Shown here: positions 9,575-18,440 of the stretch, piece after piece
Layout: every line of letters starts with the position of its first letter
How positions within the stretch are numbered: position 1 is the first letter of the stretch
NCBI GenBank assembly: GCA_049999805.1
Contig: JBNGIO010004074.1
Span: 1 to 41,910, forward strand
Direction: 5' to 3'
Length of the DNA: 41,910 bases
DNA from: Folioceros fuciformis
Taxonomy: Eukaryota; Anthocerotophyta; Anthocerotopsida; Anthocerotales
The notes under the pieces: model-generated
The model's database searches: none
Told to the model about the DNA's origin: nothing
What the model saw: the letters and a program-made list of their open reading frames with translations, nothing else
Translations under genes and position numbers: made by a program

Positions 9575-11201
9575 TTAACCGGCGGCTCTATGTTTGTTGT
9601 GTTCGACCCTGTGAAACACAGCGTCAAGAGCAAGATCGAATGCATCATTTGCTCGCATGAGCTGCCCGTTCTCAGAAGCGGGGCTGGCTGGGTACAGCCT
9701 GCGGACGTGCGCGTACAGGGTTCTGGGAATCAGCTCTGCTATCCTCGCCCGCATAGCGTCTACAGCAGGGGGTGGAATGCCTTCTAGAATGCTCAACACG
9801 TTTTCTTTGGTCACGCGTTCCATGGGAATGAAGACAGAGTACCCTTCGCCATCCTCCGGCAAATGAGAAACGTACTGCGTCCAAGCGGAGTTCTTGTTGA
9901 AGATAACCGGGATACAGCCGGCCAGCATAGAGTCGAAGAAAGAGCGTCGAGTAGGACTGTCTCCAGGAGGTTGAAGGCAGAACTGCGATCTGTGGAACAC
10001 AGACATAAGCAGGGACGGATTCCCGCAAGAAGCTTGCAGTGTTTTTCCCTCAAACCCTGGAAAAAGCTTGGTAACTCTCATATCTGCTCCGACATTGTCA
10101 CAGACAACATTGGTGCATCGAGGGTCGGATTCACACTGATGCATGACCTGCCTTCTCACACTGTCCCCGATTCTCTCCGGCCTTCCTTTGCCGGCAAAAC
10201 TAGCAAGTGAAGAACGCTGATATGACTGCCGCAGCCAGCGGACGAGATCTTCGATCTGCGAATCCGTAAAGGGATGGAAGTAGCTGGGATACGGCACAGC
10301 GAGCTCATTGTCGAACTGCGCCGTCTTGGATGTTGTCCTCTCAATTGTAAGCTTCACCATCTTCTGCCAGTCAGAGTGGAACATCATCTGCCAAAAATTC
10401 CACTGTCAGGCTCCTCACCATCTGCAAAACGAACGGCTCCCATCGGCAAGACAGGGTAGGCAAGCCCGCTGTTCAGCAGGCAGGAGGCACCTGATTTCCC
10501 CATGCGCTGCCGTCTGCCCGGCGGAAGTCCGATCCAATACGTCCCAGCACTAGGAAGTGGTCCAGGCCCCCGTTGCGCTGCCACGCCGGTTGTGGCTTGA
10601 GCCATTCCAGCAAATCCAGGTGGAGCTTGTTCCGGGGCAAGCGATGTGAGATCCTGCGCATGAGATCCAAGCCAGAGAAGAAGGGCACGAAAAAAGCGCT
10701 GGCTTCCTCCTCCCTTGATGTCAAACAGGGGTACACCTTCAAACGCTGGAAGAAGTAGAGTTCCAGAGAGAACTGCCAGGTCTTGAACCACACTTTGCTG
10801 TCACTCTGATTCAGAGTTGGCCCTCCGGCGTCAGCTCCAAACTGAAAGACGGGTCCCATTCCATCGTTCTCCATGTAAGGACAGAAATGATCGTTTCTGG
10901 GATCTGTCTTCCGCCTCAGGTTCTCACAGTCTGCAACCAGGTCCATATTGAAAACGGTAGAGATGTTGTAGACAAAAATCCATCTCCCTTTGCAAAAATC
11001 CGTGACAGACGGCTCCTTTGGAAATGTGAGTTCCGACGACACCAGCGCACGGCCTGAGCTTGGTGCGTATTGTTGCCACAGTACAAACAAGCTTATTCCC
11101 ATGGCAAGCACACCCACGAGAAATCTCATCTGAGCAGATGCAGCCATTCTGTGCGCGTAAACGTTGAAGCGGAAAGGTCTCCGAGCCCATCGCCCTTCCA
11201 T
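9575..11201 (-). CDS. GT47 exostosin-family glycosyltransferase, MUR3-like
   Basis: Predicted Golgi type II membrane glycosyltransferase. Two exons: 11201-10491 and 10387-9575, with a 103-nt phase-0 intron (CAG|GTGCCT ... GGCAG|ATGATG), giving 507 residues. A short cytosolic N-terminus is followed by a membrane anchor (about residues 25-46, RFLVGVLAMGISLFVLW), then the exostosin domain with RWIFVYN, FLVLGRIGSDFRR, PYPSYFHP and GDSPTRRSFFDSMLAGCIPV, the nucleotide-sugar region of GT47, ending in the DAFDLALDAV helix. The closest plants proteins I recall are MUR3/XLT2 xyloglucan galactosyltransferases, which decorate hemicellulose, but GT47 paralogues use several sugars and the acceptor cannot be read from sequence. 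The ATG at 11201 is the first; in-frame ATGs at codons 19 and 25 are alternatives. A GTAC-rich hairpin lies about 100 bp upstream. Confidence 0.92.
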
Positions 11202-11300
11202 CCCTCACCAAAACTCTCGCCTTGAAGGCACGCAAGAAGTCGGCATAGCTGAACATGGAAGGACCTGTACTGTACCGTAGATGAGACCAAGCTATGTACA

Positions 11301-11326
11301 TATGTACGTACGAAGCTACGTACATA
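11301..11326. promoter_or_regulatory. GTAC-rich perfect inverted repeat upstream of GT47 gene
   Basis: TATGTACGTA (11301-11310) and TACGTACATA (11317-11326) are perfect 10-bp inverted arms around a 6-base loop. With the neighbouring TGTACA this gives four GTAC cores within 28 bases (11296-11323). GTAC is the core site bound by SBP/SPL (CRR1-type) factors in plants and green algae; binding here is only a hypothesis. Confidence 0.55.
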
Positions 11327-12615
11327 TTTTTGCGACAATACCTATTTTTCCTACAATACCTACAATACATTTTTCAATACCAAGGTCGAAGTATAAAAAT
11401 ACTTATTGTGCCACAGGGGTACTCGCCTATCTGATGGCCTGACCTTCTCCAGTCCACTAAAGACGGATGGAAATGTACATATTTGGCGTATCTACTACAA
11501 AACAAAAGGAAACAAAACAAAACAAAACAGTCTCGCTGTCTGTTTGAATTCCATGGAGATCGTAGAGGAGCAAGGGTCGGGTGATTGCCTTCCCCACCCC
11601 ACTCTCGTGGGCTTCAAGCTACCATCCTGTGGTTGGAGCCAAAACAGAAGACTGCCTGAATTCTTAATCCTTGATGCTCGTCTTGTTCACCACTGGATGC
11701 ATCTGTGTATGTCGTTGTGTCCCGCACCTGTCAAACTGACTGTAAATTAGCCCCAATTCGTGTAGTGTGCTGCACACATATGTCCAATCTTTCTGGATCA
11801 ATGCTCTAGCAAACCAACACACCCATCAAGCATGTATCTACGTCTGTACGTCTGTCTCCTCCACAGCATGTTGTGCAGACGCTCACCTCGTTTGTGCAGG
11901 AGCGTGTAAGTGCGTGTTGTATCGTGAAGTTCAGAACAGACGTTTACGGTAACAATAGCACCCCAGCACGACTTTCTTCGTCTTTGGGAAGCGTAGGCTT
12001 TCTCATAATTCTGCTTCGCTTGGATGCTCCTGACTATCTGCATCTCGAAAAGGCAGGCCCACTCAAGCAGGTATACGGGCAACCATTTCCTTCACTTCAA
12101 ACCGAAGGATGGAGATAGACTCTTTTCCCCATCTACTCACCATTGTGACTCATCTCAATCATCTGCGTCCCTGCTATGGCATACCAAACAAGACACTCCC
12201 TCTCTCTACATACTTTATTGTTTTCTCACGAGGTATCTACCGGGATATCCATGCTCGATTCCCGGGAACTCGACGTCCTGTTTGGGCATCCTTACAAACC
12301 AGACAATGCACCAAAGCAGACACAACAAGCGCACGGGAGCGCACATAGCCTAACCGCAAAAGCACTGGAACGCGTTCTGCTGCCTACGTACGTGGGCACA
12401 CTGTTTCAGTGCAGTGCAAGCGGTGAATCCCCAGCTTTTTCAGCTCATACTCTGTTTTCGATGGTGCAAACTCTTACCATCATTGCGAACGCGATTGTTG
12501 GCGCTTTTCTGATTACTCATTTGTTTTCAGATCAAGATATGCACATTCAGAATCCCCACAATCACGAGGTTGCAACTCGCGCCTTCTCTGTTCACCGCAT
12601 TCTAGGCATTTGCGA
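11327..12615. other. Gene-poor stretch right of GT47 gene
   Basis: I recognise no gene. Open frames on the plus strand overlap one another and have no family resemblance. The stretch includes the left copy of a diverged 85-bp dispersed repeat (12061-12145). An AC/AAAC-rich patch lies near 11500-11527. Confidence 0.4.
12061..12145 (+). repeat. Diverged dispersed repeat, copy 1
   Basis: This copy begins ACTCAAGCAGGT and contains CTTTTCCCCATCT 61 bases on. It matches 14377-14463 in the same orientation and spacing, with many substitutions between the anchors. The repeat family is not identified. Confidence 0.6.
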
Positions 12616-12990
12616 TCAATCACTCGTTCGACGTTCAGTCCATGCCGTGGCCCACACGCAGCCGGCTCCATCGTCTATCAATATGCGCACCCGGTACATC
12701 ATTGAGCTTCCCATACTTTCTCCGCACTTCCGACATCGCTCCGTCTGCAGGGCCGTCTTGCAGTTGTTGCAGCCAACGTACAGGAGGAACCGGGAGGTGT
12801 CGATTGCGCGGATGACCGCATCCACTTCAATGTTTCTTGGCTGGCCTATCCTTCCAACGATTGCCTCCTGTACAGATGCCAACGTCCACTTGTTCAACGA
12901 GGTGGTTGCTCCGTGCGCCATTGCCTCCCTGCCGACAGAAGTCGATGCCTCGGATGCGAAGGCCCCCATGTTCACAGCAGAAGCTGCCAC
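12616..12990 (-). CDS. Orphan RPA70-like zinc-ribbon/OB-fold reading frame (exon or relic)
   Basis: The frame reads from a GTG, so the true start is unknown, and ends in TGA at 12616. Its second half carries C-x2-C-x8-C-x2-C (CNNC ... CRKC) followed by YRVRILIDDGAGCVWATAW. This order, a four-cysteine zinc ribbon inserted before a Tyr-Arg strand, a short Asp-Asp-x-x-Gly turn and a Trp-x-Thr/Ala strand, resembles the C-terminal DNA-binding OB fold of replication protein A large subunits (Rep_fac-A_C). I could not find flanking exons that complete an RPA gene. Options: one exon of a spliced RPA1- or telomere-OB-like gene, a pseudogene, or a relic of an RPA-like ORF carried by a Helitron. A 344-codon frame on the opposite strand overlaps it and is less convincing. 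Confidence 0.4.
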   Translation of the reverse strand: MAASAVNMGAFASEASTSVGREAMAHGATTSLNKWTLASVQEAIVGRIGQPRNIEVDAVIRAIDTSRFLLYVGCNNCKTALQTERCRKCGESMGSSMMYRVRILIDDGAGCVWATAWTERRTSD

Positions 12991-13330
12991 TTCCCTTCAA
13001 CTTTCTCGAGCGGGCTTACCGTTTTCTTCTCCCACCCTTGGATTCCAAACACCTGCAATGTCGCCACGATTCCCTCCTCTATCCCTTTTCTCAAGTATGC
13101 CGGTTTATATCGTGCTTGCCATTCCAAATACGGAATTCGTTGATTTTCTGGATGATTTATTACCCTCATTGTCGGGCTCTTGCCACTCATATATTTGCCA
13201 ATTTGTCTAACATGCATATTGAACACATTGCAAAGGCAGTTTGTAGGCGGTACACATTGGTGTGCCTATATTGCAAGTGACGGAATGTTAATTTGGAAGA
13301 CCAGGTGTGGACATGGAATGAGGCTGAGTG

Positions 13331-13410
13331 CAGCTTGTGGAAATGGAGGGCAATCAACTTGTGGACATGGAGGGCAATCAACTTGTGGACATGGAGGGCA
13401 ATCAACTTGC
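13331..13410. repeat. 24-bp tandem repeat, three copies
   Basis: The unit CAACTTGTGGACATGGAGGG plus CAAT is repeated at 13331 (two mismatches), 13355 and 13379, with a partial fourth copy. It is non-coding as far as I can tell. About 200 bases further on, near 13600-13640, a 19-bp unit (GTGACCTGAACGCTCATTT) is also duplicated. Confidence 0.9.
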
Positions 13411-13639
13411 TATGCGGGTTGTTCGTCGAAGGGACTACCGCAGGCTGCTAGGTAGTTGTATTTTGACGAAAGTCACAACTTTTGTGCCTTGGGTCTTAGA
13501 GGAAATTCAGATCTTGTGTGCATTGGGTTAATTGGACATTGCAAAGGTCTACAGCATTTGTCCGAGGGCATTGGAATGGAAGTGTGACATCGCGTTCGTG
13601 ACCTGAACGCTCATTTGTGACCTGAACGCTCATTTGTGA

Positions 13640-15266
13640 CCCTCACCACGATGTGCACCCGCCTACAAGGGAGAAGGGCAGGATAGGCATCTGTACAGGG
13701 CTGGGCAGATTGGGAGCAACGTCCACTCCTGTGAGCTACCACCTGGGTTACCTCCTACCTGCTTTATACTCAGTTTGCATAGACGATCGCAACCAGAGAG
13801 CGCCAAGCCCAATGGACGTGGTGACCAAGCTCTTTGCTCAGAAACCAAGGTCCATGGCCGAAGGCTGGCAGCAGCTGTCGGGCGGACAGAGGAAATGGAC
13901 AGGGGATGGACTTTGAGCCTCAGACCCTCTGAAGCCACGGGGCCGCTTGACGCCCAAGCCACACCCCTTGATGTCCATCCGCATCCAATTCGCATCCTGG
14001 CTGTGGCCATCAAATTCAGCGGGGAAGCCACGCTGCGGGTAGCGACCCTTCAACCCAAACGAGAGGGTCAGTGTGGCTAGAGGCAACAGAGTTCGCAGTG
14101 CGTGCGCGTTAGTGGAGATTCCAAGCGCGTTCGCAGCACATGCGCATTCCTGGAGAGTCCAAGCGCGTTCGCTTTCCATGGTTTGCAAGAAAAACTGCTG
14201 GTAGAAGTTACGCGAAACCGAAGATGTCCTGCGCCATGCCGTTGTAAGCCCCCAGATGTCTCCTTCGGGAAGGGGGGTTGCGGTAGTTTGGGGACCACAG
14301 CGGACTCCCGACTCTCAGCATTGTGGTGCAAGAACACAGATACTCTCTTTCTTGTTTGGTATTCCGTACCCTGCTCACTCAAGCAGGTCTGCAAACAAGC
14401 ATTTCCATATATCAAAGCCAAAGGATCAATATAGGTGTCTTTTCCCCATCTTCTAACCCATTGGGCATTGCTCTCGAGATCTGTGAGGGCAGCCACCGAT
14501 AGTCACCTTCGTTTGTGAATGCGTGCCTTTGAAACCTGTTCTCTACACTGGGTCATGGTTCTGCAACCATGGTGTGTAGGCCTTGCTAGCTCGGGTCATA
14601 TGGATAAAGCTGTCGTGTTTCAAAATTCCGTATTTTCTTTCCACGTCCGGCGCTGTAGGACTGCAGGAACCAATTCATTATCACGTGCCCTTTCCTGGTA
14701 TACCGCATTACATCCCTCATGTCATCGGAAGAACGTAACACCTGCAGCGAGGACCCATGGAAGTGGGAATCTACAGAAAAGGAGAACCTGTCCAGCAGCC
14801 TCGAGCAGCGATGAAAAAATGAACAGTACGCGTATTGGCAGAAAGAACACAGGGCTTCGTGCCCATCCCAAAACGAGATATTAAGGTGGTCCGCATGAAG
14901 AGCAACTGGCACGTCTTGCAATTGACATGGGAAGCCAACCAGGGATCCCAAGCCAAGCAGAGTCCACAAAACAACAATCGGAATCTTGTCTGGTCAAACG
15001 TAAGCAATCACCTGACGCCCTACAACATCGAGGGGCAAGGGCATATGATGTCAGGCCTCTCAATAATCAGACCTTAGAAGTGGTAACTGTAGCAAAAGCT
15101 GCTTGGACCATATACAAGCAGCATCATATGGCATCATCTAGGTCGCAGAAAGTGACCCACCCCCTACCCACTAAGCTATGGGGACACACCCGGATCTTGC
15201 GTCCTCCAAAATACATTTCCTGTCCTGACCCGAGCTTCATGCCAAGAGCATCAAACTATCACTTAT
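13640..15266. other. Gene-poor stretch left of RanBP1 gene
   Basis: No gene is supported. It holds a 39-bp direct duplication near 14110-14180 (GAGATTCCAAGCGCGTTCGC and GAGAGTCCAAGCGCGTTCGC), the second copy of the dispersed repeat at 14377-14463, and the 3' flank of the RanBP1 gene. Open frames overlap on both strands without any recognisable domain. Confidence 0.4.
14377..14463 (+). repeat. Diverged dispersed repeat, copy 2
   Basis: Partner of 12061-12145. The anchors ACTCAAGCAGGT and TCTTTTCCCCATCT are kept with a one-base difference in spacing, and the intervening bases are partly conserved. Confidence 0.6.
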
Positions 15267-16434
15267 CTAATCGGCCCCTACCGCCACCTCTGCTTTCTCA
15301 ACAGGAGGACTCAAAGTCTTCTCCAATTTCGCCTCTGACTTCTCGGCAGTCTCCTTTTCCTTCTCGTCCGTGGCTTTCTCGGTAGTGGATGCTCCTGGTC
15401 CCTTCTCCCCAGTGGTAGCTGCTTCTGGTGTTTTTCCTTCTGTAACCCTCAAGTCGTCGAGTAAGTTGGCAGCCTCATCTACAGCCTCCTCCTCCTCCTC
15501 TTTGACAGGTCGTCTACCTGATTTCTCTTGGGCAGCTTCATACGTGTCCTTGAACTTCTGAGCGTCTAATACATGCAACGCAGTCCATCCATGAAGAAAG
15601 TGCCTGGAGCAGCAACCAAGAAAACAAAAACAACACCACAACCAAGGGGAAAGAACATACTCTCGATACTTCCAAACCGAATGCAGAACAACTCCGCCTG
15701 GAGCTTCCCCTCCGAAAAGTCATTGGCATGCCAGACCCACGACTTGTCACTGCCAGCGTGCTCCTGTAAAGTTGCCGCTGGCGAGACTGCAGCAAGAGGA
15801 ACATTCCCGGATTCCTCATTAGCCACAGTCTAAAAGAACTCCGAAGCCTACATCGGAGCACTCCAGAGACGTGTCACACGATTATACATGTGAGAAAAAC
15901 ATGTGTGTACATAACCTAACATTCAGCACCGCCCAAGCAACACATGTGGTCAAAATTTCCCAGGTACAGCAACCCTATCAAAAAACGCACAAGATTCACA
16001 AATTCGAATGTTCTCCACCGAAGCTGCAGGCAATTACCCAGATGATTTGCGCAGATCTTAAGAGTTCTGTTCTGCCGCATCAACAGACGGATCTTCTTGG
16101 TTTCCTTGTGCTCAAGGAGCTTAATCTGACCCGCGCCCCGCTCCTTCCACTGATTCCCCTCCTTATCAAACCGATACAACTTAGCCTTCCTACATACCAC
16201 AGCACAATGGCGTGAGAATCGGCAGCAGCACGCAATCAGAATGCCTCAAATCCGGAATGCAGAATCACCGACATCCACACCAGCCACTCACAGGTCAATG
16301 AGAACGTCTTCGTACTCTTCGCCCGTGGTGACAGTCACCTCATCCAGCTTCACAATAGGGGCGATCTGGGCGCCGGTATCTTCTTCCTCCTTTCCGGCCT
16401 CATCGGCCTCCTCCCGATCCTCACCTCCTCCCAT
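15267..16434 (-). CDS. RANBP1: Ran-binding protein 1 (RanBP1)
   Basis: Cytosolic Ran-GTP binding protein that helps RanGAP discharge Ran from export complexes. Four exons: 16434-16292, 16189-16038, 15786-15661 and 15565-15267; every junction is GT-AG and the frame closes to 239 residues. Acidic N-terminus, then [85 protein letters not shown] and [16 protein letters not shown], which together form the complete RanBP1 domain (about residues 25-165). A Lys/Glu/Thr-rich tail follows with a leucine patch (ANLLDDLRV) that resembles the export signal of plant homologues. It is transcribed away from UTP11 across a 320-bp shared promoter. The exon 2-3 junction is the least obvious, but GCTGCAG|TC gives the conserved ANHLV. 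Confidence 0.95.
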
Positions 16435-16517
16435 CTCCCTTCCGTTCCACGATCCGCACGGCAGCGCTGCGAATGAGGGCGCACGTCTGCCTTTGTGCTT
16501 TCGGTGGAAAGGTTTCC

Positions 16518-16525
16518 AACCCTAG
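16518..16525 (+). promoter_or_regulatory. Telo-box-like element (AACCCTAG) in RanBP1/UTP11 promoter
   Basis: AACCCTAG matches 7 of 8 bases of the plant telo box AAACCCTA. Telo boxes are common in plant promoters of ribosomal protein and ribosome-biogenesis genes, which fits the neighbour UTP11. Confidence 0.5.
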
Positions 16526-16542
16526 CGCCGCCTGAAATAGAA

Positions 16543-16596
16543 GTGTGAAAGGAAATATAAATATGAAAGGAAATATTACATAGGTGTGAAAGGGAA
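16543..16596. repeat. Threefold GTGAAAGGAAATA-type repeat in divergent promoter
   Basis: Related words at 16543 (GTGTGAAAGGAAATATA), 16561 (ATATGAAAGGAAATATT) and 16583 (GGTGTGAAAGGGAA) lie in the 320-bp spacer between the two start codons. They may be binding sites or simple slippage; the sequence alone does not decide. Confidence 0.6.
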
Positions 16597-16754
16597 CAGC
16601 GGTTTTCTGCTTTCAGGCTGTGCCGCTATATATGTAGGTCTCAGTACATACATTGCTGGTTGCTGTGAACGTCCAGACATCCAGCCGAAGCGTTAAGCTT
16701 TCTACTTACCTCCGTTTTCCAAGGAGGAGGAGAATTCGTCCCCGTTCGCCAGCT

Positions 16755-18057
16755 ATGTCGTCGCTACGAAATGCCGTCAATAGGAAGACGCACAAAGAGA
16801 GGGCGCAGCCGTGAGTTCCTCAAACCGAATCTCTCCTGCCTGATGCTCTCGCGAAGGATGAGCGAGATGCTCACGCGTGTGGGTTTTACAGAGCCGCGAG
16901 AGCCAGACTAGGGTTGTTGGAGAAGCGCAAAGACTATCTGCTTCGGGCCAAGGATTTTCACAAGAAAGAGCAGACCATCCAGGTAGAGTACCGGACGCTC
17001 GCAATCTTTTGCTGGAACTGTGTAGTTATGCTGTGAATGTGAAACACTTCGCTCGTTTTGATGCAGGTGTTGAAGGAGAAGGCTGCGCGGAGGAATCCGG
17101 ATGAGTTCTACTTTGATATGATCCGCTCTCGGACGGTTGACGGAGTTCACCGGCCACAGTAAGCCCTTCTGCAGGACCTTTGTGTCTGAGGCAGTAGCTG
17201 CGGATGATGTGATTTCTCAACGAGGAATTTTTTTGCAGAAGTGACGCCAAGAAGTACACGCATGAGGAGCTGCGACTAATGAAAACGCAGGATATAAAGT
17301 ATGTACTGAATAAAGCACAGGCAGAGAAAAAGGTACGACCGTGCCGGTGTTTGCCCATGAACTTTGCATTCTATCGCGATGCTGGGCTTTGGGTCTGAGC
17401 CTCTCCTCTCTCACTGCAGAAAGTGGAGTCTATTCGGAGTGTTCTCCACTTAACTTCTCAAGCACCATGCAACACGCACTTGTACTTCGCTGAGGGCAGG
17501 TAGACCTACCTGGGTCAGCTTTTTGTACTGAATTTTCGGCCCAGCCGTCAGCATAGTAACGAGTTTAGTATTATGGTTGTAGGGACGAGGCACGACAGCT
17601 GCGACCTGCGTTGGCAAGTGAGCCAGTTGGGGCGGGAAAGGAATCTCGATTGCCGAAGAGAATCTGGAAGTATGTTGCCTCTGGCGTTCAGGTTTACCAT
17701 AAGCGTGCATGGTTGCATTTATTTATCTTCTGACGCTGTCCTTGAATGCAGAAAACGCGAGTCTGCGTATAGAGAATTGACCGCTCGAACCGAGAGGGTA
17801 GAGAAGTTCCGAAGTATGATGTCAACTATGACCTTGGAGAAAGAGCTGATGGTGAGTTGTTTTGGTGTCCAATGTTGCCGTACAAGCTTACAAGACGTGA
17901 CGCCTAGCAATCAGATGTGTTGTGAGCTGGAACTTGCTCTCACCAGGGACCTTCCCTTGCGCAGGGTAAAGGAAGGAAACGGAAGCTAACTGATGCTGAG
18001 CTGGCGAATCCTGGAGCAGAGACTGTGTACAAGTGGAGGCAGGAAAGGAAAACATGA
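16755..18057 (+). CDS. UTP11: U3 snoRNA-associated protein 11 (UTP11), SSU processome
   Basis: Nucleolar protein of the small-subunit processome, needed for 18S rRNA maturation. Eight short exons: 16755-16810, 16892-16982, 17067-17158, 17239-17332, 17420-17499, 17583-17669, 17752-17851 and 17965-18057. All introns are GT-AG and the frame closes to 230 residues, close to the family's usual size. Diagnostic segments in order: MSSLRNAVNRKTHKERAQP, LGLLEKRKDYLLRAKDFHKK, KEKAARRNPDEFYFDMI, RTVDGVHRPQ, LRLMKTQDIKYVLNKAQAEK, HLYFAEGR, KKRESAYRELTAR and the basic end KGRKRKLTDAELANPG ... YKWRQERK. For exon 6 the donor AA|GTATGT was chosen over one 48 bases on because only it keeps frame. It is transcribed divergently from RanBP1. 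Confidence 0.96.
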
Positions 18058-18440
18058 TCACCGTCAAACTCAATTGTAGACGGGAGGTAGATTGTAAGCT
18101 TGCATGAATTGGCACAGGGCAAACTTCTGGAACTGTGCGGTAGATCATCAATGAAGATATTGCTAACGCTAGATGGCTCGGAGCGAAGATGGATCAATTT
18201 CCCTCGGGCACTACCAAAGGTGTTTTGAGGCAAACACTTTCAACTTCAAAAGTGCAATTGGAGATTTGTTTGCGAGTGTGAAAAATGAGAGAAAGGAGGC
18301 TTAACAGTCACCTATGTTACAGGGGCGTGGATCATGACCAACCAATTGCCCTCCGGAGGCTGCCCAGCAAGGCCAATCATCTCCAGCCCAAGGATAAGTC
18401 CCTTCAACGGGGGTGAAACTACTACGGCATGACCAGCTAA
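18058..18440. other. Convergent spacer between UTP11 and P-class PPR
   Basis: These 383 bp lie between two converging genes and should hold both 3' UTRs. I see no further gene or clear motif. Confidence 0.5.

Noticed and set aside
12176-13210. 344-codon plus-strand open frame
   Set aside because: No recognisable domain, no typical residue composition, and it overlaps the minus-strand zinc-ribbon/OB frame, which has a clear motif pattern. Probably a fortuitous open frame.
14330-14375. Inverted similarity to 12176-12210 (TCTTGTTTGGTAT)
   Set aside because: A 14-of-15 match on opposite strands is expected by chance in a window of this size, and it does not extend.
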